From NCBI GenBank assembly GCA_902478705.1, contig CABSMB010000061.1:1-7139 (forward strand): DNA of 7,139 bases, read 5' to 3'. A model generated the notes under the pieces. It saw nothing but the letters and a program-made list of their open reading frames with translations. It had not been told where the DNA came from and made no database searches. Shown in pieces: positions 1 through 6,123 of this stretch. Position 1 is the stretch's first letter. Each line of letters begins with the position of its first letter. The translations under genes were made by a program, and so were the position numbers. The DNA comes from an uncultured Collinsella sp. Its GTDB lineage: Bacteria > Actinomycetota > Coriobacteriia > Coriobacteriales > Coriobacteriaceae.

Positions 1-672
1 ATCGTCAAGAGCGCCATGGCCGCCGAGCGTGACGGTGCCGCCGCCTACGCTGCTGCCCTGAACGCCAAGGGCGTCGTGACCAGCATCGGTCACTCCGACG
101 CCACCTACGATGAGTGTGTCGCTGCCATCAACGCCGGTGCCAGCTGCTTTACGCACACCTACAACGGCCAGCGCGGCCTGCACCATCGCGAGCCCGGTGT
201 CGTGGGTGCCGCTATGACCACCCCCGAGACGTACGCCGAGATCATCTGCGACGGCAAGCACGTGAACCCTGCCGCCATCAAGGCGCTGCTGCAGGCCAAG
301 GGCTGGCAGCACACGGTGCTTATCACCGATTGCCTGGGCTGCGGCGGCATGCCCGAGGGCAGCTACACCAGCGGCGGCATGGACGTCATCATGAAGGACA
401 ACCTGTGCTGGCTCGCCGACGGCAAGAGCATCGCCGGTTCGGTGCTCACGCTTGCCCAGGGCGTCAAGAACATCGTCGACTGGGGCATCGCCAGCGCCGA
501 TATCGCCATTCGCATGGCGACCGAGGTGCCGGCTCGCTCCGCGCATATCGAGGATAAGTGCGGCAGCATCATGCCGGGTCGCGACGCCGACTTTGTCGTG
601 TTCGACCACGAGCTCACCCTCGTTGAGACCTACGTTGGCGGCCAGAGCGTCGGCAACGCATTTACCGAGTAG
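1..672 (+). CDS. nagA: N-acetylglucosamine-6-phosphate deacetylase, C-terminal part (5' end outside window)
   Basis: Cytoplasmic amidohydrolase that removes acetate from GlcNAc-6-P to give glucosamine-6-P; relatives (AgaA) act on GalNAc-6-P. The frame is open from base 1, so the ATG at 16 is internal; 223 residues are visible against roughly 380 for the family, so about 40% is missing upstream. Visible motifs, numbered in the fragment: metal-ligand His31 in GHSDAT, His52 in FTHTYN followed by LHHREPG, His87 in CDGKHV, and the catalytic Asp110 in LITDCLGCGG. The C-terminal tail has the usual GSIMPGRDADFVVFD strand of the small beta domain. All expected active-site residues of this half are intact. 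The gene converges on a flavodoxin gene. Its last 40 codons recur as a remnant at 3414-3536. GlcNAc-6-P versus GalNAc-6-P specificity cannot be decided from sequence; the nearby LacC-like kinase makes GalNAc use worth considering. Confidence 0.93.
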   Translation: MVKSAMAAERDGAAAYAAALNAKGVVTSIGHSDATYDECVAAINAGASCFTHTYNGQRGLHHREPGVVGAAMTTPETYAEIICDGKHVNPAAIKALLQAKGWQHTVLITDCLGCGGMPEGSYTSGGMDVIMKDNLCWLADGKSIAGSVLTLAQGVKNIVDWGIASADIAIRMATEVPARSAHIEDKCGSIMPGRDADFVVFDHELTLVETYVGGQSVGNAFTE

Positions 673-678
673 CGACAG

Positions 679-716
679 AAAAAGACGGCGGGCCCGAATT
701 TGCTCGGACCCGCCGT
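679..716 (-). terminator. Rho-independent terminator of the flavodoxin gene
   Basis: The hairpin arms are 685-697 and 704-716 (13 positions, one mismatch) around the loop ATTTGC. On the minus strand the hairpin is followed by five T (A-tract 679-683), so it terminates the leftward flavodoxin transcript. On the plus strand no T-run follows, so any effect on nagA transcripts would rest on the hairpin alone. Confidence 0.85.
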
Positions 717-746
717 ATGGGTTAACGCTCAAAAGCACCTTTACAG

Positions 747-1331
747 TTACAGCTTGTTAGCGATCTTCTTTGCCGTGCGCTTAACGCCGGCCACCAGACC
801 TCCCGCAGGATGCTCTTTTTCGTATGCCAGACGCTTCTCGCGCTTGGCATACTCTTCGACGATGATGTCGCCGTACTCATCTTCGATCTTATCGAAGAAA
901 TCGACAGCGCCCTTAATTTCCTCGGCGGTCGGGTGTCCCTTCTGAACGCCGCCCGTGAGTTTGAACGGGCCCCACGTATCAAAGCCGGTGCAACCGTAGA
1001 CACCCATAAAGATCGCCTGCCTCATGCGGCAGATGCCATCGATATCCTTGCCGTACCACTTGTTTTTGCCGCCGTAGGTCATCAGGCCAAACACCTTGTC
1101 CTGCGGTTGCAGCACGTTGGTGAGCACACGTGCCATGTCCTTGTCGATCTCGGAGTAATAGATGCCCGTGGCGACGCCGATCAGATGGTATTCGTGCAGG
1201 TCGGGGTACTCGTTTTTACCGAGTGCCTTTACGTCGAGGGTATCGATTTCGGGATGTGCCTCGACAATGGCGTCCACGAGCTTTTTCGTGTTGCCGTGGT
1301 GGCGCGAGGCGTAGAGGATGATGGTTCGCAT
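747..1331 (-). CDS. Flavodoxin-family protein
   Basis: Predicted cytoplasmic FMN-binding electron-transfer protein of 194 residues. The N-terminus MRTIILYASRHHGNTKKLV is a beta strand running into the phosphate-binding loop (SRHHGNT, residues 9-15). Further flavodoxin-fold features are a GGKN turn near residues 87-90 and a GCTGFDTWGPFKLTGG segment near 113-128, which recalls stand-alone flavodoxins of anaerobes. The last 35 or so residues are rich in Lys/Arg and lie beyond the minimal fold. The start at 1331 is chosen over an in-frame upstream ATG at 1403 because the fold begins there and AAAGG lies seven bases upstream; the longer version adds 24 non-conserved residues. The gene stands alone, divergent from the epimerase and convergent with nagA. 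The redox partner is unknown and nothing ties it to the sugar genes except position. Confidence 0.85.
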   Translation of the reverse strand: MRTIILYASRHHGNTKKLVDAIVEAHPEIDTLDVKALGKNEYPDLHEYHLIGVATGIYYSEIDKDMARVLTNVLQPQDKVFGLMTYGGKNKWYGKDIDGICRMRQAIFMGVYGCTGFDTWGPFKLTGGVQKGHPTAEEIKGAVDFFDKIEDEYGDIIVEEYAKREKRLAYEKEHPAGGLVAGVKRTAKKIANKL

Positions 1332-1487
1332 AAGAAGGCCTTTCAGCTGTAATGAAGTCAATGTCAATATGGTACCCCGTTGGATAGCTGGGATACCGGA
1401 CACATCGATGAACGCGCGGGTTTGTTCTATGGCTAGGACTGAGATGGTTGCTTGCGAGTAAAGGGCAGTTGTTCGAAAGGATGGACA
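1332..1487. promoter_or_regulatory. Divergent intergenic region, flavodoxin / LacX-like epimerase
   Basis: This gap must carry start signals for both flanking genes, but I find no convincing -35/-10 pair on either strand. The visible elements are a tandem hexamer GTCAAT twice at 1357-1368 (ATTGACATTGAC on the minus strand, resembling doubled -35 boxes but lacking a -10 at proper spacing), AAAGG for the flavodoxin, and GAAAGGA at 1475-1481 ahead of the epimerase ATG. Confidence 0.4.
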
Positions 1488-2369
1488 ATGGAATACGCTC
1501 TTTCCAACGATTCGATTTCTATTAAGGTTTCCACGGCTGGCGGCTCGTTCACCTCAATCGAGAGTGACGGTCGCGAGTATCTGTGGCAGGGCGACCCTGT
1601 CGTGTGGTCCGGTCAGGCACCGATCTGCTTCCCGATTTGCGGAGGCCTGCGCGATGGCAATGCCATGACGTTTGCCGGACATCACGTGAAGCTCGCCCGT
1701 CACGGATTTGCGCGCAAGCAGGAGTGGAAGCTGCTGAGCCAAAGCGATAGCGAACTGGCGATGTGCCTGGCTTCGGAGGATAACGCCGCATTGCTGAGCG
1801 ATTATCCGTATCCGTTTAAGCTCGTTGCCCGCTACACGCTCGAGGGCGCTGCCGTGCGTGTTTCCTATGAGGTGACCAACGAGGGCACCGAGGACATGCC
1901 GTTCTTTATTGGCGGTCATCCCGGCTTTAGGTGCCCGCTCGACGAGGGCGAGGCCTATACGGACTACGAGCTGCGTTTTGAGAAGGACGAGGCCGCGGAG
2001 CTTTGCACCGCCGTTCCCTCGACCGGTTTGATCGACGTGGACAGGCGCTCCAAGAATCCCATGATGGGAAAGACCCTGCCGCTGTCGCACGAACTCTTTG
2101 ATTTTGCGGAGACGATCTTTGACGTGCTCGAGAGCCGTCAGGTCACGCTTTCCAAGAAGGACGAGGACAAGGGCGTCCGCCTGAGCTTTGAGGGCTTCCC
2201 GTACCTCATCGTGTGGAGCAAGCCCGAGGGCGATTTTGTGGCTGTTGAGCCTTGGGGCGGCCTTTCGACCTGCTCTGATGAGGATGACGTGCTTGAACAC
2301 AAGCGCGGCTGCCTTGTCGCCAAGCCCAAGGAGACCGTCGTCCGTTCGTTCACGATTGAGATTCTGTAA
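1488..2369 (+). CDS. Aldose 1-epimerase family protein, LacX-like
   Basis: Predicted cytoplasmic sugar mutarotase that interconverts alpha and beta anomers, of the LacX-like branch (293 residues, close to the usual 290-300) and not the larger GalM type encoded at 5071. The visible motifs match the family: His72 in ARHGFARKQEW, His144 in GGHPGF (likely general acid) and Glu254 in VAVEPWGG (likely general base). The ATG at 1488 is chosen because GAAAGGA lies six bases upstream; a TTG at 1452 in the same frame would add 12 residues and lacks a comparable site. It is the first gene of a plus-strand run and lies 59 bases ahead of the LacC-type kinase, the lacX/lacC pairing known from Firmicutes lactose loci. 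The exact substrate (galactose, or a phosphorylated sugar such as tagatose- or galactose-6-P) is not resolved. Confidence 0.85.
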   Translation: MEYALSNDSISIKVSTAGGSFTSIESDGREYLWQGDPVVWSGQAPICFPICGGLRDGNAMTFAGHHVKLARHGFARKQEWKLLSQSDSELAMCLASEDNAALLSDYPYPFKLVARYTLEGAAVRVSYEVTNEGTEDMPFFIGGHPGFRCPLDEGEAYTDYELRFEKDEAAELCTAVPSTGLIDVDRRSKNPMMGKTLPLSHELFDFAETIFDVLESRQVTLSKKDEDKGVRLSFEGFPYLIVWSKPEGDFVAVEPWGGLSTCSDEDDVLEHKRGCLVAKPKETVVRSFTIEIL

Positions 2370-2391
2370 TTCCGTTTTGTCGACTCATATC

Positions 2392-2423
2392 GCGAGGCAT
2401 AAGGAGCCTGCGAGATAAGGAGC
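2392..2423 (+). repeat. Tandem repeat carrying two Shine-Dalgarno sequences upstream of lacC
   Basis: GCGAGGCATAAGGAGC (2392-2407) is followed by GCGAGATAAGGAGC (2410-2423), a near-perfect direct repeat with a two-base deletion. Each copy contains AAGGAG. The second (2417-2422) is six bases from the ATG at 2429 and is the working ribosome site; the first lies too far upstream to serve that ATG. GAGGC (2394-2398) can also pair with GCCT (2406-2409), a small hairpin enclosing the first AAGGAG. Confidence 0.7.
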
Positions 2424-2428
2424 TAGAA

Positions 2429-3364
2429 ATGATCCTCACCGTTACGATGAACCCGTCCGTCGATACGCGCTATCAGCTCGACGAGCTCGTCATCGACGAC
2501 GTCAACCGCGTGACGCCCGAAAAGACCGCCGGCGGCAAGGGCCTCAACGTGGCTCGTGTCCTGGGCCAGTTGGGCGATGACGTGGTTGCTACCGGTCTGC
2601 TTGGCGGTCACATGGGCGCCTACATGGCCGAGCTCATGGATGCCAACGGCATCAACAACGACTTTGTGCCCATCAAGGGCGAGACCCGTATTTGCCTCAA
2701 CATCCTCCACGCCGGCAATCAGACTGAGCTGCTCGAGAGCGGCCCGACGATTGCCCCCGAGGAGCTCGATGCCTTCACCGCCAAGTTCACTGAGCTTGCG
2801 AGCAAGGCCGATGTCGTCACTATCTCGGGCTCGCTGCCCCGCGGTGTCGAGGCTGACTACTATGCCAAGATTACGGGTATTGCCGAGAACGCTGGCGCCA
2901 AGGTGCTGCTCGATACCTCGGGCGCTTCGCTCGAGGCCGCTCTCAAGTCCGAGGTTAAACCCGAGCTGGTCAAGCCTAACCTGACCGAGATCAACGGCCT
3001 TCTGGGCACGAGCTTTACCACTGACGATGTGGACGAGCTTCGCGCGGCGCTCGCCTCTGACGCCCGCTTCTCCGATATCCCCTGGGTCGTCGTGTCCATG
3101 GGCGCCGCCGGCTCCGTGGGCTTCCACAACGGCCGTGCATTCCGCGCCAAGACGCCCGATATTCCCGCCGTTAATGCTACGGGCTCCGGCGACTCCACCA
3201 TCGCCGGCTTCGCGCATGCCATCGCTGCCGGCGCGGACGACGAGACGGTGCTGCGTACCGCCAACACCTGCGGCAAGCTCAATGCCATGGATCCCATGAC
3301 CGGCCATTTGGTCATGGACCGTTGGGACGAGGTTTACAACGGCGTTGTCGTAACCGAGCTGTAA
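2429..3364 (+). CDS. lacC: PfkB-family sugar kinase, tagatose-6-phosphate kinase type (LacC-like)
   Basis: Ribokinase-fold ATP-dependent kinase, 311 residues (family usually about 310). It would phosphorylate tagatose-6-P to tagatose-1,6-bisphosphate in the cytoplasm; 1-phosphofructokinase (FruK) is the main alternative. Visible features: TMNPSVD at 6-12 with Asp12 as substrate contact; the PfkB N-terminal signature with GGKG at 35-38 and LNVARVLGQLG after it; TRICLNI at 86-92; SGSLPRG at 133-139; KPN at 182-184; and the C-terminal signature NATGSGDSTIAGF at 249-261 with catalytic base Asp255. GDST rather than GDSM or GDAM after the anion hole favours LacC over FruK, as does the LacX-like neighbour, but this is not decisive. 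A strong AAGGAG six bases before the ATG fixes the start. It is probably cotranscribed with the epimerase upstream. No lacA/lacB isomerase or lacD aldolase is in the window. Confidence 0.85.
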   Translation: MILTVTMNPSVDTRYQLDELVIDDVNRVTPEKTAGGKGLNVARVLGQLGDDVVATGLLGGHMGAYMAELMDANGINNDFVPIKGETRICLNILHAGNQTELLESGPTIAPEELDAFTAKFTELASKADVVTISGSLPRGVEADYYAKITGIAENAGAKVLLDTSGASLEAALKSEVKPELVKPNLTEINGLLGTSFTTDDVDELRAALASDARFSDIPWVVVSMGAAGSVGFHNGRAFRAKTPDIPAVNATGSGDSTIAGFAHAIAAGADDETVLRTANTCGKLNAMDPMTGHLVMDRWDEVYNGVVVTEL

Positions 3365-3413
3365 GAGTTTGGATCGCGCCTCGGTATTGCTTGTCTGCTT
3401 ATTGGTCCGAGTC

Positions 3414-3536
3414 GACGACAAGTGCGGTAGCATTATGCCGGGGCGCGACGCCGACTTTGTCGTGTTCAATCCCGACCTTACCCTGGTCGAGACGTATGTG
3501 GGCGGCGACAGCGTCGGTAACGCGTTTACCGAGTAG
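3414..3536 (+). pseudogene. nagA 3'-terminal remnant
   Basis: The 40 codons from 3414 to the TAG at 3534 encode DDKCGSIMPGRDADFVVF followed by NPDLTLVETYVGG and a terminal SVGNAFTE. By hand count, 35 of 40 residues and 101 of 120 bases match the end of the nagA at 550-669, and both end on the same stop codon. Seventeen codons differ and 12 of the changes are silent, so the copy descends from a divergent, once-selected nagA paralogue and is not a fresh duplication. Nothing upstream of 3414 resembles nagA: the gap after lacC (3365-3413) is unrelated, and there is no active site. A weak in-frame TTG at 3369 would give a 55-residue peptide, but no good ribosome site supports it. Confidence 0.82.
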
Positions 3537-3568
3537 CCGCCAAAGGGACGATCCGAGAGGGGATTTAG

Positions 3569-4042
3569 ATGATTTACGGTGCACTGGGCGATATCGAGGA
3601 ATACCGCGGCATGCTCAAGGGCCTCGACGTGCTGATCGATTGGCTCGAGGAGAACGATCCGGCGGAGCTCGAGGTCGGCAGCCATCCGATTCTGGGCGAC
3701 AAGGTCTTTGCGAACGTCATGGCCCCCACGACGCGTCCCGAGGCCGACGCTCACTATGAGACGCATCAGCGCTATCACGATCTGCAGATTGACGTAGAGG
3801 GTCGCGAGGCCTTTAAGGTCGCCACGGGCAGCCTGACGCTGGTCCAGGAGTTTGACGAGAAGGACGACTACGATCTGGTCGATTCCGACGCCTCGATCGC
3901 CGGCGATCTGGCCGATGACAAGTTCGCTCTGTTTGTTGCCGGCGAGCCCCATATGCCGACGCTCGAGTTCCCGGGCGATGGCGCGCAGCCGGTCAAGAAG
4001 ATCTGCTTTAAGCTGCTTGCCGACGCCTACTGGGAGGAGTAG
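3569..4042 (+). CDS. YhcH/YjgK/YiaL (NanQ/EbgC) family protein, probable sugar anomerase
   Basis: Small cupin-fold protein of 157 residues, a normal length of about 150-155 for the family. Known members are E. coli NanQ (YhcH), which speeds anomerisation of N-acetylneuraminate in sialic acid catabolism, and EbgC, which accompanies a beta-galactosidase. The family hallmark segment YETHQRYHDLQIDVEGREAF is at 63-82; Glu64, His66, His70, Asp71 and Gln73 include probable metal and substrate ligands. A later PHMP (His128) precedes KKICFKLL near 143-150, the expected Lys-containing final strand. The N-terminus MIYGALGDIEEYRG is typical. AGAGGGG (3556-3562) ahead of the ATG fixes the start. It is the last gene of the plus-strand run before a strong terminator. 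A sialic acid role would suit a partner nagA, of which only a remnant lies just upstream. The substrate is not determined. Confidence 0.88.
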   Translation: MIYGALGDIEEYRGMLKGLDVLIDWLEENDPAELEVGSHPILGDKVFANVMAPTTRPEADAHYETHQRYHDLQIDVEGREAFKVATGSLTLVQEFDEKDDYDLVDSDASIAGDLADDKFALFVAGEPHMPTLEFPGDGAQPVKKICFKLLADAYWEE

Positions 4043-4098
4043 CGCGCCGCTCGGCTGAGCTGTGTGTTAGCGCGATTTTCTTGATGAGGTCGCGCATG

Positions 4099-4156
4099 AG
4101 CCCCGTTGATTGTGGTTTCCGCTTGGGAAGCCGCGGTTGGCGGGGCTTTTGTTTTT
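4099..4156 (+). terminator. Long Rho-independent terminator after the YhcH-family gene
   Basis: Positions 4099-4147 fold into an unbroken 22-pair stem with a five-base loop (GCTTG): AGCCCCG with CGGGGCT, then TTGATTGT with GCGGTTGG through mostly G-U pairs, then GGTTTCC with GGAAGCC. TTTTGTTTTT follows. The G-U pairs exist only in plus-strand RNA (they would be A-C mismatches on the other strand), so it acts rightward and closes the epimerase-lacC-YhcH run. Confidence 0.88.
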
Positions 4157-4219
4157 GAGCAGTGGAGTTGCCTATGGCGCGGCGCTTGCATTGGCGATGC
4201 GCTCAAGAAAATCGGCAAC

Positions 4220-4242
4220 AAAAAAGCCGCCCGAAGGCGGCT
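4220..4242 (-). terminator. Rho-independent terminator of tRNA-Thr
   Basis: On the minus strand AGCCGCC, loop TTCG, GGCGGCT and then a T-run (A-tract 4220-4225 on the plus strand) form a perfect seven-pair tetraloop hairpin, 11 bases past the tRNA CCA end. Confidence 0.92.
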
Positions 4243-4253
4243 ATCTTGTGCAA

Positions 4254-4329
4254 TGGAGCCAGCGACCGGGCTCGAACCGGTGACCCCCGCTTTACGAGAG
4301 CGGTGCTCTACCAACTGAGCTACGCTGGC
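4254..4329 (-). tRNA. tRNA-Thr, anticodon CGT
   Basis: Read on the minus strand, 76 bases fold as a full cloverleaf. The acceptor arm is GCCAGCG with CGCTGGC; the D arm is GCTC with GAGC around AGTTGGTA; the anticodon arm is CCGCT with AGCGG around CTCGTAA, giving anticodon CGT that reads ACG (Thr); the T arm is ACCGG with CCGGT around TTCGAGC. The variable loop is the short type (GGGTC). The discriminator is T and the CCA end is encoded in the genome. All stems are fully paired, so the gene looks functional. It stands alone with its own promoter and terminator, and is not part of the flanking sugar operons. The anticodon gives the amino acid directly. Confidence 0.97.
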
Positions 4330-4368
4330 GGCCATGTGGTGACGCAACTGAGGCGTCAACGGCTGTCT

Positions 4369-4397
4369 ATGATACGGGACATCGCAAATCCGCGCAA
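4369..4397 (-). promoter_or_regulatory. Candidate promoter of tRNA-Thr
   Basis: On the minus strand TTGCGC (-35, 4392-4397) and TATCAT (-10, 4369-4374, five of six to consensus) are separated by exactly 17 bases. Transcription would begin near 4362, about 33 bases before the mature tRNA. The -35 matches only in TTG. Confidence 0.5.
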
Positions 4398-4405
4398 GTG
4401 TTCTG

Positions 4406-4436
4406 TTGAGTTTTCTCACTTTAAATGCACTAATAT
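4406..4436 (+). promoter_or_regulatory. Candidate promoter of the PTS EIIB gene
   Basis: TTGAGT (4406-4411) and TAATAT (4431-4436) are 19 bases apart, in an AT-rich pocket unlike the surrounding sequence. The spacing is longer than ideal. The terminators upstream and the minus-strand tRNA mean the EIIB gene needs its own promoter, which supports this site. Confidence 0.35.
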
Positions 4437-4486
4437 TGGAGACGCGATGGTTTGCTCTTACGGGCCTCGAACAGAATGGGGCAGCG

Positions 4487-4969
4487 ATGGCTCAACCCAA
4501 GATTTTCCTTACGCGAATCGATGACCGCTTTATCTATGGGCAGGATGTCGAGCTGTGGAACGAGGCTGTGGGCAGCAATCTCGTCCTGATCGTCAATGAT
4601 GAGATTGCGGCGGATTCGCGCAAGTGGGCACCCATGAGGGTGGCGGCGCCCGATGGTGTCTGGACACGGTTCTTCTCAGTGCAAAGGACGATTGACGTCA
4701 TACATGCTGCAACGCCGCGCCAATGGATCCTGATCATGGTAGCGTCGCCTGCGGACGCCCTGGCGCTGGTTAAGGGCGGCGTGCCCATCACCAAGATCAG
4801 CATTGGTCACATGCAGGCAGGGGAGGGTAAACGCCCCGTTACACCCGCAGTTGCCGTAGACGACGCAGACGTCGCCGCCCTTAAAGAGCTGCAAGAACTC
4901 GGTATAGAGCTAGAAATTCGCTACCTCCCCAACTCCAACCCCGACCCCATCGACAATCTGCTCAACTGA
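4487..4969 (+). CDS. Mannose/fructose/sorbose-family PTS EIIB-like protein lacking the phosphoacceptor His
   Basis: Cytoplasmic EIIB domain protein of 160 residues, the normal length of this family. EIIB proteins take phosphate from EIIA on a histidine in the motif RxDDRLIHGQ and pass it to sugar moved by EIIC/EIID. Here the motif reads LTRIDDRFIYGQD (residues 8-20): Arg10, Asp12, Asp13, Arg14, Gly18 and Gln19 are kept, but the histidine is Tyr17 (TAT at 4535-4537). The rest looks sound: KISIGHMQAGEGKRPVTPAVAVDDADVAALKELQELGIELEIRYLP matches the family C-terminal half. ATG 4487 is chosen because family members start about nine residues before the Arg; its ribosome site is weak (GGGG at 4478-4481). 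No EIIA, EIIC or EIID gene is adjacent, and the gene converges on galM. It may be a regulator or a decaying orphan; normal phosphotransfer through this residue is not expected. Confidence 0.85.
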   Translation: MAQPKIFLTRIDDRFIYGQDVELWNEAVGSNLVLIVNDEIAADSRKWAPMRVAAPDGVWTRFFSVQRTIDVIHAATPRQWILIMVASPADALALVKGGVPITKISIGHMQAGEGKRPVTPAVAVDDADVAALKELQELGIELEIRYLPNSNPDPIDNLLN

Positions 4970-5008
4970 TCCCTCATACAGTGACAGCGAAATTGAGCCC
5001 AAGGGATG

Positions 5009-5043
5009 AAAAAGCGCCCGTCGGCGGTGGTGCCGGCGGGCGC
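5009..5043 (-). terminator. Rho-independent terminator of galM
   Basis: GCGCCCGTCGGC (5014-5025) pairs with GCCGGCGGGCGC (5032-5043): a 12-pair stem with one G-U pair and a six-base loop. On the minus strand five T follow (A-tract 5009-5013). It lies 27 bases past the galM stop codon. No T-run follows on the plus strand. Confidence 0.9.
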
Positions 5044-5070
5044 TGCTGTGCGATATGTTGCGTAGTGGGC

Positions 5071-6123
5071 TTAGTGCCTCATGAAGTGATACTCGATCAC
5101 ATTGCTGTAGGGGTGACCCGGGCCCACAATGCCCTGGGGGAACAGCACATGGTGCGGCGTGTCGGGGTACATCTCGGCTTCGAGGGCAAAGCCGGCGCCC
5201 CAGCCATAGTTGGCGTCGTCCTTGGCATGCTCGTCGCCCAGCCAGTTGCCGGTGTAGAGCTGCACGCCCGGGGCGGTGGTGTAGTAATCCATCTCGCGAC
5301 CGGTCCACATCTCCTCGACGTGCAAGGCGCGACGCAGGTTGCGGCCGTACTGGTAGCCACCGATGCACAGGCAGTGGTCGTAGCCACGGGCCTGCTTAAT
5401 CTGCGGATCGTCGGCTTCCATACCAGGTGCAACGGGGCGCAGCTCGCGGAAGTCAAACGGCGTGCCCTCGACCGGAGCAATCTCGCCGGTGGGGATGTTC
5501 TGCTCGTTAATGGGCAGGTAGTGGGCAGCGTTGGCCACAAAGAAGTGCTCGCAGTCCATACCGGCGTTATGGCCGGCAAGGTTAAAGTACGTGTGGTTGG
5601 TCATGGACGCGTAGGTGGCGCGGTCGCTCTCGCAGCTGTACTCGATGCGGAAGCGTCCCGTCGGCGTCACGGTAAACACGGCCGTAAACGTGCGGTTGCC
5701 AGGAAGGCCCAGCTCGCCATCCTCAAGCGAGGTGGTCATGCGCACGGCGTTATGGACCTCGTCGAGTTCAACATCCCACACGCGCTTGTGCAGGCCATGC
5801 TCAAGATCGCTGTGCAGGTTGTTGGTGCCCTCGTTGGCCGGCATGTGCCAATCCGTGCCGTCGATGGTGATCGTGGCGCCTGCGGTGCGGTTGGCCACGG
5901 GGCCAATGGTTGCGCCAAAGCAGGCGGGGTTATCAAAGTAATCCTCGAGCTTATCGAAACCCAGCACCACATCGCGCACGTTGCCGGGAATGTCGGGCAC
6001 GTCGATACCAAGCACGGTAGCGCCATAGTCCATAATGCGAACGCAGATCTCGGGCCCGTTGAGGGTGTAGCGATGAACGGGGGTGCCGCACGGCGCGGTG
6101 CCGAAAAGCTCGGAAGTGATCAT
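5071..6123 (-). CDS. galM: Aldose 1-epimerase (galactose mutarotase)
   Basis: Cytoplasmic enzyme converting beta-D-galactose to the alpha anomer for galactokinase, the entry step of the Leloir pathway. It has 350 residues, as usual for GalM. Visible motifs: GATIGPVANRTAGA at 70-83 (Arg79 contacts sugar); His104 in NNLHSD; His177, the likely general acid, in MTNHTYFNLAG; Asp249 in ARGYDHC; and Glu315, the likely general base, in GFALEAEMYPDTPH. All key residues are present. The start at 6123 is preferred over an in-frame ATG at 6183 because AGGA sits five bases upstream and the extra 20 residues do not look like family sequence. The gene is monocistronic here, convergent with the PTS EIIB-like gene and divergent from the LacR-type regulator, which may control it. 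It is only distantly similar to the LacX-like epimerase at 1488, so the window holds two subfamilies. Confidence 0.95.
   Translation of the reverse strand: MITSELFGTAPCGTPVHRYTLNGPEICVRIMDYGATVLGIDVPDIPGNVRDVVLGFDKLEDYFDNPACFGATIGPVANRTAGATITIDGTDWHMPANEGTNNLHSDLEHGLHKRVWDVELDEVHNAVRMTTSLEDGELGLPGNRTFTAVFTVTPTGRFRIEYSCESDRATYASMTNHTYFNLAGHNAGMDCEHFFVANAAHYLPINEQNIPTGEIAPVEGTPFDFRELRPVAPGMEADDPQIKQARGYDHCLCIGGYQYGRNLRRALHVEEMWTGREMDYYTTAPGVQLYTGNWLGDEHAKDDANYGWGAGFALEAEMYPDTPHHVLFPQGIVGPGHPYSNVIEYHFMRH

Noticed and set aside
1357..1368. ATTGACATTGAC on the minus strand as a consensus -35 for the flavodoxin gene.
   Set aside because: No -10-like hexamer is found 16-18 bases downstream; that spacing lands on the ribosome-binding segment.
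1554..2300. Open minus-strand frame of 248 codons inside the LacX-like epimerase gene.
   Set aside because: It is a shadow of a real gene with catalytic motifs; no independent support.
2423..3952. Open minus-strand frame of 509 codons antisense to lacC, the nagA remnant and the YhcH-family gene.
   Set aside because: It spans the mirror of three independent coding stretches and their gaps, has no ribosome site or motif, and is explained by GC bias.
4043..4080. CGCGC...GCGCG followed by ATTTTC just after the YhcH-family stop, as a first terminator.
   Set aside because: Only five pairs around a loop of over 20 bases and a poor T-run; the hairpin at 4099-4156 is far stronger.
4027..4419. Minus-strand reading frame containing VAQLVEHRSRKAGVTGSSPVAGS, and a plus-strand frame at 4106-4318 containing EPATGLEPVTPALRERC.
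   Set aside because: Both are translations of the tRNA-Thr gene on either strand, a well-known false-protein pattern in genome annotation. The cloverleaf explains the sequence fully.
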